64,000 bases of DNA from Odontocerum albicorne. Lineage: Eukaryota; Arthropoda; Insecta; Trichoptera; Odontoceridae. How positions within the stretch are numbered: the first letter of the stretch is position 1; every line of letters starts with the position of its first letter. The notes below the pieces were generated by a model. The model had not been told where the DNA came from, made no database searches, and saw only the letters and a program-made list of their open reading frames with translations. The position numbers and the translations under genes are program-made. Of this stretch, positions 14,068 through 27,205 are shown piece by piece. The DNA lies in assembly GCA_949825065.1 (NCBI GenBank), contig OX463856.1, positions 21,138,632 to 21,202,631 on the forward strand, given 5' to 3'.

Positions 14068-14267
14068 NNNNNNNNNNNNNNNNNNNNNNNNNNNNNNNNN
14101 NNNNNNNNNNNNNNNNNNNNNNNNNNNNNNNNNNNNNNNNNNNNNNNNNNNNNNNNNNNNNNNNNNNNNNNNNNNNNNNNNNNNNNNNNNNNNNNNNNNN
14201 NNNNNNNNNNNNNNNNNNNNNNNNNNNNNNNNNNNNNNNNNNNNNNNNNNNNNNNNNNNNNNNNNNN
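14068..14267. other. Assembly gap, 200 N
   Basis: Exactly 200 N, the size of a placeholder. The left side is satellite and the right side is not, so the true right edge and length of the satellite array are unknown. Confidence 0.98.
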
Positions 14268-15565
14268 AGGCTTTATGAACACCATAGCGCATAAAATGTT
14301 TGAGTACTGTTTAGGTTCAAATGAATTTTTCCCTGATTTTAAATGAAAAAAAATCAGCAAACGAATATCCCGAAATATCTAGAAACGTAGAAAACGAATA
14401 TTCCGAAATATTAAGAACAGTAGAAAACGTGTTTAAAATTTTAAAAAATTAAAATAGATTTGAGATACTTGTTCGTTTCATCCATTTTGCTGGGATTATT
14501 AATTTAGTTATTTATTAAACACTTGCATGTTAATATATTGCTTTAAAGCAATTTCTTCCAACCAGCTTATGTCTCTTAATTTATTATTTGTATCCATGGC
14601 CGTGTTTTAAACAGTGTATTAAAAACAATATTTGAAAAAAAACGAATAAAATTTTTAATGAAATATAAATTTCAAAGAGTATGATGGCTAGTCACTTTGA
14701 CAGAATTGGTAATGTGGACGACTCAGGCTGCGAATGTGGCCTAGATAATGAGACTATAGGTTATTTTTTGGTTGTCCTTTGTTGCGTCTCTTCGCACTTG
14801 AAATTAAAAATTGATTATTGATTTTTTTAAATTTAATCAGTTATCTACGTATATATTTTTTTTTAAATTATTGTATGTTTACTTTATTTTTTCTTATATA
14901 AGTATTTTTGGCAGTAGCATAAATCATCCAAGTGTGGGTAAATTGTCTTTGAAATTAAGAATTGAAGGGCTCGGCAGTAAATAATGATAAGGGACATGTA
15001 TCACATTTTGAGATATTAAGAAAACAAGTCTTTATAAAATCTTATTTATGAAACATTTATTAAAAAATAATATAATTTTAAAAAGTATTTGGTTTAAAGA
15101 CTTATTGTGTTTAAGTATTATATTTTTTAATTATACCCTTAACTATCTAATTTGTATTTTGAAACTCGTCTTTTGTAATTTTTTCGCTTACGTTTATTTA
15201 CTGCCGAGCCCTTCAATTATATTGTTGCTAACTTTTATCACTATTTCTTTGTGCCAACACATTCCTGAGGGAAAGTTTTTTAAATATCGCACCTACAAAT
15301 TTAAAAATATATATGGTACAAGATGGGCCGTGGATAGTCACAGTGAAAAGCGAGGAGTTTTAAAACTCTCCACATAGGCATATGAGTGAATGATTAATGC
15401 AAATATCAGGTGTGCGCTGAGGAATCGTTGCATATGTTTTTTTAATGTGGTTACTTAGATTATGATGATGCAATTTGAATTGAGTATGTGATAACTTAGG
15501 ATTAAACTGTGTTTAACGATGTGAATAAAGAATGTGAATGATGCAGGTGAGTTTTTTTAGTAGAG
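14268..15565. other. AT-rich intergenic DNA, no gene seen
   Basis: It begins with a short near-duplicate (AAACGAATATCCCGAAATAT and AAACGAATATTCCGAAATAT, about 14358 and 14393). A 109-codon open stretch at 15048-15377 has low-complexity hydrophobic content typical of AT-rich DNA and no recognisable domain. Nothing else is supported apart from the inverted repeat listed separately. Confidence 0.5.
14960..15218. repeat. 25-bp perfect inverted repeat, 209-bp spacer
   Basis: Bases 14960-14984 (core GGGCTCGGCAGTAAATAA) are the exact reverse complement of 15194-15218. The spacer is AT-rich and has no coding content. This could be the termini of a very short MITE or a decayed fold-back; I could not find a target-site duplication. 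Confidence 0.7.
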
Positions 15566-15569
15566 GCAT

Positions 15570-15725
15570 ACTGCCATAACGTGATGTCCCTATCTGCGAA
15601 GGCTAGAAAGGCAGAGCACTTGACTTTTATCACGTCATACATTTTTACCCTCTTCTATATACTGTGTCACACAGCTTCTCTTATACACTGTGTCACACAG
15701 CTTCTACGATTTCTCTAACTTTTTT
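15570..15725 (-). mobile_element. LINE-B 3'-end relic
   Basis: The order of words (GGCAGAGCACTTGACTTT, then TACCCTCTTCTATA, then CAGCTTCTACGATTTCTCTAAC) is that of the LINE-B 3' end on the minus strand as in the copies at 42.6 and 55.7 kb. Inside it, ACTGTGTCACACAGCTTCT is duplicated in tandem with a 26-bp period (15661 and 15687). Confidence 0.5.
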
Positions 15726-16312
15726 ATATTGACTTGTTTCAAAGCAGCATTCAACTAATCGAACCAGACTTACTAATATTTTTACCGCTTTAAAAAAACG
15801 ATAATAATATTTTAATCGTTTTTTAAACAATGTATTACATATCACGTTGACTGCTGAATATTTTCTTATAACCATATAAGACTAACTATAGTGTACTATT
15901 AAAAAAATAAAAGAACAAATAAAATTCGTTGCCATATAACCTTTACAAACCCTTTCAGTACCGTTAGACCACTCAGGGCTCATTTACTCGAAGAAATTGG
16001 AAATTGAACGACGATAGGCATTTTGAGCACCAAGCAACAGTTTATATGAATGTTTATTGGCGTTTTCAGCGCTGAACATGTGAATCAAAAGGTAAAAAAA
16101 GTTAACGTACATATTTTTTGAGGTACCGTTACAACTTAGTTTAATTTTACCTTATAAAATTTTTGCTTGAGTATTTCAATAAATGTTTTATTTTATCTAG
16201 AGCATGACATATTTCAAATCAGTCAATTTTTAATCATTCTATTTGAGAGAAAAAACTCCTGAAACAGGCTAACGTTTTATCAACTTGGAGAATTTTATTG
16301 AAGGATTGTTTA
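15726..16312. other. AT-rich intergenic DNA, nothing recognised
   Basis: No coding stretch, repeat or RNA gene could be supported here. Confidence 0.4.
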
Positions 16313-16395
16313 TTGCCTCTCTGGTTGGTTGAAAAATAATGTCACATGGCAGAAAGCTCATCAGGCTTTACTGTATACAACGAAAGTGTAAAACA
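16313..16395 (+). mobile_element. SINE2 3' tail fragment
   Basis: It contains CTGGTTGGTTGAAA, CACATGGCAGAAAGCTCATC and ACTGTATACAACGAAAGTGTAA in the order seen in fuller SINE2 copies (53793-54012 and 29548-29745). The tRNA-like head is absent. Confidence 0.6.
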
Positions 16396-17421
<1,026 letters not shown>

Positions 17422-17447
17422 TATTCATTCATCCGTGAAAATCTTAA

Positions 17448-18844
<1,397 letters not shown>

Positions 18845-18894
18845 TATATATATATATTTGTATTAATTTATTGTTTCTCGTCTTCTTTATGTGC

Positions 18895-19035
18895 ACTTTT
18901 AAAAAGTATATCTGAGGACATGGAATAGTTCAAGTATCTGGATACCTGCCCATTCACGAATGTTTAACATAACCAAGACAGGCGCCTTCTGCAGATTCCA
19001 TTTCGACCCTCGATTAAGCACATTAATATTAATTT
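18895..19035 (-). mobile_element. LINE-A C-terminal relic
   Basis: The minus strand reads KAPVLVMLNIREWAGIQ, aligning with GRRQMSWLRNVREWTGIR in the LINE-A copy at 49.5 kb, followed by ILELFHV aligned to VEELFRA. Only the last part of the reverse-transcriptase ORF is present, as expected for a short 5'-truncated or eroded copy. Confidence 0.6.
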
Positions 19036-19265
19036 TGAGAAATATATGTTTTTCTCCTTTACAAGTATAATACATTACCCAAATAGACAATCTTTTGGTA
19101 TTTTATGGTATTTAGAAGCTCTCGTTCTACACTTGCGTTGCGCCTTTGGAGTTTGAAATACAAGAAACCAAGAAATTATGTGTGTTCACCGAATAGTCCA
19201 TGTTTAAAATGTTTGTAGTTTATTTTGCATTCTGGTCTTCGTTGTTCCTGTTTCAACACCATAAT

Positions 19266-19436
19266 AAAAAGAATATATATGAAGTCATAGGTATCGTTAT
19301 GCCCCTGAATACTAGATGGAAAAATATTTGTGTTATTCAAAAGGGGAGTAGCACAGCGCGGTGTTCGAACCGCCACTCGTCCGCACGTAAGTCCAGTACG
19401 TTACCGCGTAGTCACGCACCTCACATGGATTAACTA
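19266..19436 (-). mobile_element. SINE1 copy (tRNA-derived)
   Basis: On the minus strand: GTGAGGTGCGTGACTACGCG, a B-box-like GCGGTTCGAACACCGC, CTGTGCTACTCCCC, then TCTAGTATTCAGGGGCATAA and ACCTATGACTTC. The same order is present at 54.36 and 59.97 kb. The A- and B-box-like words of a pol III promoter are visible; the match to a functional tRNA is poor. Confidence 0.85.
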
Positions 19437-19449
19437 GATGTTTTGGGAA

Positions 19450-19615
19450 AGGTGCTTTAAGATGGTTTCGATATGTGAAAAGAATGAATGACAAAAGAAT
19501 TACTAAACGATTACTCAAGTATGATGTGCTAGGTATGCGTCGAAGAGGTGAACCATGTCAATTCAAACTGAATCAAATGAGCCAGATTTTACTAGAAATT
19601 ATTTTCAGGAATGTG
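19450..19615 (+). mobile_element. LINE C-terminal relic
   Basis: The plus strand reads RWFRYVKRMNDKRITKRLL then GMRRRGEPCQF, matching the C-terminal pattern LRLFGHVERMNEE...LTK..GRRVRGRPRK of the LINE-B type. It is a degraded fragment about 55 codons long. The exact family is uncertain. Confidence 0.5.
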
Positions 19616-20654
19616 AATAATACATAACATACATTCTACACAACGATGACATTTTATCTCATCGATCTTTCTTTCTTTGTTGTTTTGCCATATCCGTACT
19701 TTGCAGGATCATAATGAGATAAGGATGCGATTGTGAGAAGTCAGCATCAGCCTACATCCAATATCTAAAACATCCTCAAATAGCATTAAATTATATTTTT
19801 CCCTTTCACACGCTCTATGAAAACTTCGCGATTATTCTCAATATGAATAGACTTTCTACTCCTAACCAACGCCCGTTGGTTGAAAAAAATTTGAAGAATT
19901 GATTTGCTCACCAGACGTTTCAAGCTACAAATGAAATAAAATTCAAAATCTTTAGTTATCATCTCATCTTATAAAGAAAAGAAACAATTGTAAGGAATGA
20001 CAAAGTATTTTATATTTAAATTGTTGAAACAGGAATATTATATTGTGGCTGATATTGTTAACCATACAGAACAATGAATTTTAGTAAAACCAAAATTTGT
20101 TTCTCAGGAATATTTATTTCCTGAAATTAACAGTTTCAAAGAAAGGATGAAACAATTACAATACGATTTTCATTTAAACTCAACTGAAACAATTTTCAAG
20201 GACACGGTGTGTCTTCAATACAATAAAATGATTTTATTATTTAAATTAGAAAATATGAGAACACACTGTTTCTTTTTGTGGTATTCTTCTTCGTTTTCTT
20301 CTCGTGTTCGTGGTACTTAATTATATTCACTCAGGTTTCTGCTCCATAGAGAGTTCCACGAATCAATTATTTTTCAGCGCAAGACTTCGGTGGTATCCTC
20401 GAGCAAGGCAGGGGCTTATCATCACAGATACAGATAATGGATCCTTCATGTCATATTCCCCATTTTACCATATTGTCCTTGGTACACAACGTTCCTGTTC
20501 GGAGCTTATTAGATTTCTAGGTTCTCCTGGGCTCCCCATGGTCCTCCTTTCCATTAAAATATTTTGATCTTTTTGTGGATACTGAAAAAAAAATGTTACA
20601 GATAATCAATTAAAATAATATGTTATATGACAAACTGCGTGCAAGAGAAAGTAA
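19616..20654. other. Intergenic DNA, no supported gene
   Basis: An 87-codon open stretch at 20304-20567 with somewhat higher GC (RARQGLIITDTDNGSFMS within it) matches no family I recognise. It lacks enough context to be called a gene or exon. Confidence 0.35.
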
Positions 20655-21290
20655 ATGTGACAAATGGGTGAATTATGAAAGATTGGAGCAAGCTAAGGAA
20701 TTTTGTAGTTTGGGTAGTATTTTCTCAATGACGGAAGAGTAAAGAGAGATATTAAACAAAGTGTATCAATAGAAAACAAAGTCAATGAAGTATTGAGCAT
20801 ATTAACTCGAACCGGACAGTATCAAAATCGGCTAAGACGTTGTTGTTTGTAGCCAAATTTGGTGTTAGGGAGGGAAACGTAGACGTGGAAAAACATTAGG
20901 AGAAGCTGAAAAATGCTGTAGAAATGCGTTCATTGAAAATAATACATGGAGTGACAATGTTTGACAGAAAATGGAATGAGATGATAAGGGATGAATGTGA
21001 ACTTAAGGCTGATGTGTTAAGTAAGATGAAGAAAAGGACGCTTAGATTGTTTGGGCATGTGGAACGAATGAATGAAGAAATACTAACAAAACCGATATAA
21101 AGTAAATTTGTGGGAAGGTATGTGAGGAGAATTTCGAGGAAATTATAAGTGAATCAAATAAATGATATTTCAAAAAAAGGAAACGAAGAAAGTCGTAGAA
21201 GTTGCATGACAAAGGGTATGGATGTAGAAGAGGCTGGTGATCTATCCTCTCTGCCCACCCTGAAAACGAATGACATGTTGGTATGTATGT
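20655..21290 (+). mobile_element. LINE-B relic, 3' half
   Basis: Broken reading frames give ERLEQAKEFCSLGSIF, then NAFIENNTWSDNV, LRLFGHVERMNEE, SRRSCMTKGMDVEEAG and LSSLPTL. This is the C-terminal part of a non-LTR retrotransposon ORF downstream of the polymerase, with many stops and frameshifts. It ends at GACATGTTGGTATGTATGT, the 3' junction shared with other LINE-B copies. It is 5'-truncated relative to the copy at 32.6-33.6 kb. Confidence 0.75.
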
Positions 21291-22812
21291 AGAAACTTGT
21301 CAATTGCGAAACATAATTTTCGAGTTTTTAGATACCCAAAAACTGCAAATATAAATTGTAAACTTACAAACTAAGCAATAATATACCAAAATACAGAAAT
21401 TCAGAACTTATCAACAAGTATTAGTGGAATCTGTTTAATAGAAGTTCGGAGTTTGATAGTAGATTTCCAATCAGAAACTGGATCAATTGAACGTTGATAT
21501 TAATTAGTGTAAATCCACTTCAATCACAAGACCGCTATCTGCAGCAAGGGGTAGAGTGTCTCCCACAGGACAACAAACTGCGGTCGGTCAAGAATTCTTA
21601 GTGGTCTCCACTGTCCAGCATACTATGCAATCCACATTGTGTAATGAATGCTTCGTTATCTCTGGAGGCTGAGATTCTCAAGCTAGGATAAATTAAGAGA
21701 TAGTTAGTGAATAATTGACTAAAAATAACTCACTAAAAATGATTACGGATGTCAATCGCGTTTAAAAAAACGTTAACATAGTCCATGTTTAGCAAGGATG
21801 ATCAAAATTTTAAATATGCTGTTATGCAATTCCCTTTTTCTTAAACTTTTTTTGTGTGTTGATACTTGATATTTTTATAAGTACCAATAAGTGAATGATC
21901 CTTTGAAAAATACATGTTTCTTATTTAAATTATCTTTTTTTCTCGTATATAGTGAGATTGTGGTGGGGTTTTTTATGAAGTGGGATTGTGGTGGGGTTTT
22001 TTATATAGTGGGATTGTGGTGGATTTTTTAAACTTATACTTTTGAATTTTTTCTACTGATTTTTTTATACTCTTTTGTTTTATTAGTTAAAGGAACACAT
22101 CAAAAAGTGTCTTCAAGCTCAAAGAAGACATCTTTCAGAACAATGACGTTATCTTCCACCGAACGGTGAGGTATTGTTTTGCATATCAAGACACCTCTCC
22201 TTATTTTACATATCGTGATTGACGATATATAAACGACTGTTAGTAAAGCACTTTCCTTAATCATGATCAAAAGAGAATAAAAAAATATGCGTTAATCAGA
22301 ATATCCTTTCATTCTAATTTTTCTTTACTTTTCTTTTACTTGAATAAATTACTTTCCTTAAGTCTAAATACTCGTACTATTGTTTGGACGTATTTTTTAC
22401 TTGAATTTAAATAAATGTGTTTTTTGATCTTCCATGAATTAAAACAACGTTGAGTATCCATGAAAAGCTAGTTGATTGAAAAAAAATTGTTGTGTAGCAA
22501 TAACCCCGCTAGATGTACGATAAACTACTATGTACACAAAAGAATAAGTAAATAAAAATAAAAGACTAGTCCTAAGAAATATATTGTTTTATCAATATTT
22601 TAGGGGTTAGTGTTCTTACTTTTTAATGCCTTCTCGCTATCCGGACGTATATATTTATAAGAGTAAAGTTGGCAACAAGTTGCTAGAAAATAAATTATTC
22701 CCTTACAACTTGTCGGGGTAGCCCGTGTACTACATGTAACAGAATAAAGTTTATTTCTCTTGATAAATTCGATAATTACTATAACCATGCTGGCGATTGG
22801 AAAATGAAGATA
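21291..22812. other. Intergenic DNA with one short tandem array
   Basis: Apart from the 28-bp array at 21951 I recognise nothing. The higher-GC patch at 21540-21680 has no readable domain. Confidence 0.35.
21951..22033 (+). repeat. 28-bp tandem repeat, 3 copies
   Basis: Unit AGTGGGATTGTGGTGGGGTT followed by TTTTATAT. Copies start at 21951, 21979 and 22007; the third is slightly shortened. G-rich on the plus strand. Confidence 0.9.
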
Positions 22813-23190
22813 TTTTAAAAATATTGTAATTCGTTTTATGAAACACTGTTAATTCCACTTTTTGTAACGGTATAACCCTACCGGTTTCAAGACTTTCACT
22901 TAATCATCAGAGGAGCACAAACAAGATTGAATTATGTTCGAACAGGTACCGACATACACGCTTCTAACGATAAACATTCGGGTTGGGGACTGTGGGTAGA
23001 GGGAGGGAGGAGACAACCTCAGCAAACTGCGGCGAGATTCTTGGAATATATTATGTGTTTGTCAGATGTTCACCACGATGCACTGACTCAGAAATTTCTA
23101 GGGTATGTAATCCTTGAAACGAGTAGGGTTATACCGTTACAAAAAGTAGAATAAACAGTGTTTGATTAAACTAATTACAATATATTTAAA
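22813..23190 (-). mobile_element. Hammerhead-motif element, copy 1 (fold-back form)
   Basis: Inverted arms at about 22813-22895 and about 23110-23190 share ACACTGTT, GTAACGGTATAACCCTA and TATTGTAATT. Just right of the right arm, CCTCCACAATGTTGATGCCTTAACTATA is also present in copies 2 and 3. The centre holds GAGCACAAACAAGATTGAATTATG and ACATACACGCTTCTAACGA, matching copy 4 at 44.9-45.0 kb. The left arm carries the ribozyme-like motif on the minus strand; the right arm retains only GAAACGAGTAGG. No transposase or polymerase is encoded. Confidence 0.75.
22875..22915 (-). ncRNA. Hammerhead-ribozyme-like motif
   Basis: On the minus strand, in order: CTGATGA (22910-22904), a short spacer with a weak helix (AAG/CTT), GAAAC (22888-22884), then CGGTA with the GTA triplet at 22881-22879. 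ACCGGT is self-complementary, as in minimal hammerheads whose stem III is too short for a monomer. One extra T follows CTGATGA, and the stem II pairing has drifted compared with the 44.9-kb copy. Likely an eroded copy. Confidence 0.4.
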
Positions 23191-23339
23191 CCTCCACAAT
23201 GTTGATGCCTTAACTATAATATAAAATATTATGAATAGTTGAAAATGTAAATAACAATGCATATTTTTTTTAAGTAATCTAGTTCTATTGCTTAACACCA
23301 CGAATATAAGATAACTTGGAAAGACTAATACTTAAGGGT

Positions 23340-23735
23340 AGTTCAGTTTGGTCCCGCCAGCACCCACGTTCTAATTTTTATTTATTTATTATGAGCACGA
23401 TAACGAAGAAGAAAATGCTTTCCCTCCAGCAGGAACACGCATGAGGATATATTAAAAGAAATTAATTTCATGTGCTTGCCACAATATTCATTAATTTATT
23501 CAGACAGTTCAGTTTAGTATAACCCCACTACCATCCACCCTATTATTGGGGACATAATTAGAAGATGGAAATGTTTTTTTTATGAGCGTGACGTCAATTA
23601 GTGACGCAGAAGGAACTACCAAAAGGAACTCATCCTCCGGCGGTGATACATCCGAGTATGAAAAGTATAGCAACGATAACGGACTCAAGGTACGACTTAA
23701 AGTAGATGAGAAATGACTCACAGTGCTGTTAATAT
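23340..23735 (+). repeat. Dispersed repeat family C, copy 1 (with conserved peptide)
   Basis: An open frame at about 23580-23715 reads MSVTSISDAEGTTK, then NSSSGGDTSEYEK, then NDNGLKV. The copy at 38.8-39.1 kb on the other strand reads MNASSRSVEEGTAQ, SFSGGGTSEYEH and SDDGVKV. The upstream non-coding part also matches (CAGTTTAGTATAACCCCACT against CAGTTTGATCTCACCACCAC). A further partial copy of the start (CAGTTTGGTCCCGCC) lies at about 23346. The family is not recognised; an acidic Ser/Gly-rich N-terminus of a transposon protein is possible. Confidence 0.6.
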
Positions 23736-23869
23736 ACCGCGTAAGCGGCTTAAAGCCTGAAGTTTAAAAGGCCCAGCGAGTTACAAGTAAATGTGCAAAA
23801 AACATCGAATGTACAATAGCAAAACAAGAACTATGGAAACATGATAAAGCAGAAGACGGTCACATACCT

Positions 23870-24026
23870 AAGTCAATAAATACCACTTCATAATCATATA
23901 CGACTCATTTTCCAAGTTCGACCAATTCAATGTCACTAGAGAATCATCTATGACACATTTTCCAAGTTTGAGCATGTCAATACCACTACAGAATCATCTA
24001 TGACTCGTTTTTCAAGTTGTTCAAAG
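23870..24026 (+). repeat. 50-bp tandem repeat, about 3 copies
   Basis: CGACTCATTTTCCAAGTTCG at 23901 recurs as TGACACATTTTCCAAGTTTG at 23951 and TGACTCGTTTTTCAAGTTGT at 24001, with CATAATCATATA / AGAATCATCTAT between. The copies are diverged. Confidence 0.8.
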
Positions 24027-25240
24027 TAAAAAGGGATGGAGAGTTTTAGTAAACGAAATATGAAAGAGAGTTCAAAAAGTTATTACAAGCTATAGTCATT
24101 AGGAACCGACGTGATAAGTTCGTTTGTTGAAATAAACCTATAAAAAAACGAAAACTAGGCAATCATAACAGTTTAAGATATCTTATGAAGTTGATTTTAA
24201 AAATCCTTTTACAGTCTCATTGAGAATTTAAAGTCCTAAGATAGTGATTATATTTATTTATCAATAGCAATTTTATCTACGGGCAATATTTAAGCCCTTG
24301 GTTTAGAAGGCTTACAGTAAAAGTTATTTAATAAATGAAGACACAAAATCACAAAAAAACAACCATAAACATTTTTTTAATCACAAATGATGTCATAAAA
24401 CTAAAAGAGACATCAACTTGATAAACATAATTATAAAGGACAAACCAAATATGCTTACATTACAGAACACAAATGAGGTGACAAAATACACACATAAAAA
24501 ATAACGACATATCATACATAGTATGTTACCTTCGTATAACGTTCGAGCAAAAGACATTCAAATAAAAGCAACACCTAAATACTAAAATACGCACCTCAGC
24601 ACTCGTACAAAAATACAATTATTCAATATCATACACAAGTACATTTCGGGACCGTATATACGAGTGCCTATAAACAAAATCAACATCTGCATAGTTTAAA
24701 CGCAATCAAAATAATCCCTTCAATATTTAATTTCTCAAAATGCTGGGATATTAAAAAAACAGAAGCGAAGAAAAAATTATAGTGAAATAGAGTTAAATGT
24801 AATAAATAAACTATGTACTAAGAATCAACTCAAACAAGCGTCACGTTGATTTATTTGTTTGATTCTTGACATGAGTGACATGAATATTATTAGCACATAA
24901 AACACGTAATTTTAAATATTTGAAATAATTGAGATACTCTTAGTTACATCCAAATTATCTTAAAATATCACGAAGATACAATAAAATTTAAATTGTAACA
25001 GTGGTTCAAGAATTCTGTGCAAAATTGATATAAAAACTTTAAAAAATATTGTCAGGTTTCGAGATCTAATTTAGACTATGTATTTTATTAAGATACGAGG
25101 GGAGATAAAAAATCGCAGAATGAAGGGGTTAAGGAAAGGGGTGGTAGTACGCATACGCATGTACCGATAATATGACTCATTATTAGTATTCACTAAGTTT
25201 TAGTCTAATTTTGAAAGTATTGTTTAAGATGTCAGGAGAG
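24027..25240. other. AT-rich intergenic DNA, no gene seen
   Basis: Very A-rich on the plus strand with no open frame of note. A small inverted pair, GCACTCGTA (about 24599) and TACGAGTGC (about 24659), is the only structure noticed. Confidence 0.4.
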
Positions 25241-25268
25241 TATGTCAAACGTTAATTACATCCCGAAT

Positions 25269-26270
25269 ATGGAAAAAATTTAATATCGCGTCGTCAATAA
25301 GTTTCTCACAAAACAAGGAAAAATACCTCAAACCAATTTAAAAGAGATGTTACTGGTTTACGGAGACTGTTGCCCTGGAAAAACGATGGTTTACAAGTGG
25401 CATAGTCTTTTTCAGCAAGGTAGATAATCGATTGAAGACGACCTCCGACTAGGATGGTCTTTCAGGACACTTCTATAAACATCGTCAAAAAGTAGAAACG
25501 CTTATGCTGAAAGATGCCCGCCTAAAAAATAATAGCTGGCAGAAATGATTAGAGTATTACCTAAAACCATTTTGAATATCCTTCATCAGCATCTAGGGAT
25601 GTCAAAAGTCATTGCAAGGTGGGTACCCAGAATCCTCACGCCACTTTAAAAACACGCCTCTGCAGAAACAACAAAGATGAGATTTTGAGCCGAATTATTA
25701 CTTGAGTCGAAACTTGGGTTCATTATTATGAGCCTGAGTCCATGCAGTGGCATAAAAAGGGCATACAAGCCCTTAAGAAGTTCAAACTGTCAAAATGGGC
25801 TGGAAAAATTATGGGTATATTTTTTTGTAATGTGGAAGGCATACTGCTGATAAATTACAAAAATAAGAGCATCAAAATAACTGAACACTAATACTCTGAT
25901 CTGTTGATGCAGTTAAAATAAGGTGTGAAGAATAAAAAGAGAGGAAAATGGACAAAAGCGATGCTGCTTTTGCATAACAATGCACCCGTGCACAAAAGCA
26001 ATTCTGCATTGAGTGCTCTTCACAACTGCGGCTTTCGAACATCAAATCTGACTATTATTTTTTCCAAATCTGAAAAAATAACTTCGAGGAAAGAAATTTA
26101 CGGATGAGGAAGTTACAAGTGCAATTTCAGCTTGTTTTGGGAGTAAAAGCGATTTTTTTTTGTAGGTATAAATAAGCTTATTGAAAGATATGATAAATGT
26201 ATTCGAGTTAATGGTGAGTATATTGAAAAAGTGAAAAAAATCCCCTTTTTCCCCCCATTAATTCCACGAG
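25269..26270 (+). pseudogene. Mariner transposase pseudogene
   Basis: A degenerate full-length-sized mariner transposase, normally a DD34D cut-and-paste enzyme acting on TA sites. It starts at an ATG giving MEKI, then KFLTKQGKIPQTNLKEML, VETWVHYYEPESMQWHKKG, KKFKLSKWAGKIMGIFF, NVEGILLIN, KKRGKWTKAMLLLHNNAPVHKS, SALHNCGF and finally IERYDKCIRVNGEYIEK, spread over several frames with many stops. The catalytic residues are gone. The first Asp motif (normally GDETW) reads stop-Val-Glu-Thr-Trp. The second (HDNA) reads HNNA. The third region (YSPDLAPSDY) has lost SPDLAP by deletion and resumes near SDYYF. I could not identify the terminal inverted repeats with confidence. It cannot be active. Confidence 0.92.
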
Positions 26271-26274
26271 TTTA

Positions 26275-26591
26275 TTGACCTCCTTTTTTTATAAAAAAAA
26301 TAGTTAACGGGATAAAAACTTAACAGCAATATAAACATTTTTTTATATCAAATAAATTTTTTAAATGAATGCTTAAAAATGCATATTTATTTGATTATGT
26401 ATGTTTATTGCAAAATATCACCAAACTTTAATCCGGAAAACTTTTGTAAACGAGGAAAACATAGTTCAGCTCTTATAGGAAAAAAAAGTTTTATCCCTTA
26501 ATTATTAACTTTTAAAACATTAAAATTATAAATTCAGCAGAGATAATCAATAAGCAAGAAGAAAAAAAAAAGTATATCTTGTAATTTATTT
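26275..26591. other. AT-rich DNA downstream of mariner relic
   Basis: A/T homopolymer-rich, with no gene or repeat recognised. The 3' end of the mariner element probably lies at its left edge. Confidence 0.35.
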
Positions 26592-26750
26592 TAACGAACA
26601 CTGTTCACCTCATCATCAGGGGAGCACAAAACCTCGAAACCGGTAGGGCTATACCGTTACATAAAGCGGAATAAACAGTGTTTGATAAAACAAATTACAA
26701 TGTCTTTAAACCTCCACAATGTTAATGCCTTAACTATAAATAATATATTT
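26592..26750 (+). mobile_element. Hammerhead-motif element, copy 2 (rearranged)
   Basis: Contains TCACCTCATCATCAGGGGAG in one orientation, followed within about 10 bp by CTCGAAACCGGTAGGGCTAT in the opposite orientation. Then come GGAATAAACAGTGTTTGATA, ACAAATTACAATGTCTTTAA and CCTCCACAATGTTAATGCCT. It looks like a fold-back copy (as at 22.8 kb) whose left arm and centre were deleted. The ribozyme-like core is split between strands and so is not intact here. Confidence 0.7.
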
Positions 26751-27014
26751 TTATATCATTAACCAAAGAATTATATATTTCAGAAAAAACATAAAAATAC
26801 CCCGACCATTTACAATAAAGTGAATAATTTCACTGCAAAATTCATAATTTTATAACAAAAAAAATGTTCGTTAAATTTAAACCGGGTAGGAAAGTTAGTA
26901 TGGCCAATATTTGAAATTATTTAAATTAAATCATAGTTTTTCCTTATATTGTATTTGATTGTTTGAAAATATGTTAACATATGCTATGAATTGTTTTATA
27001 TTAAGCTTTCCTTG

Positions 27015-27205
27015 TATGTCACACAACCTGGCGGGACAATTGCCATGGAGCAACCTCTTACAACTAACCTGAAAGGTATTAAAGAGGCTTGTAGAGGAAA
27101 CTAGATTTATAGTTAATAAAAATAAAAACAACTTGAACATAACTCGAAAGATTAGTTCCGATGTAATAAAAGACAAGTGTATCACCAACTAGGGAACGGA
27201 GATGG
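27015..27205 (-). mobile_element. SINE2 relic
   Basis: On the minus strand the tRNA-like head (CCTAGTTGGTGATACACTTG) is followed by the body, which includes GTTAGTTGTAAGAGGTTGCT and CCATGGCAATTGTCCC. It is heavily diverged. The head sits at about 27150-27200. Confidence 0.5.

Noticed and set aside
13936..14360. Frames spanning the N gap
   Set aside because: They consist mostly of unknown residues across 200 N.
15048..15377. 109-codon frame, possible membrane protein
   Set aside because: Hydrophobic because the DNA is T-rich; no domain, and no support from the flanks.
20304..20567. Host exon
   Set aside because: No splice signals or domain could be supported.
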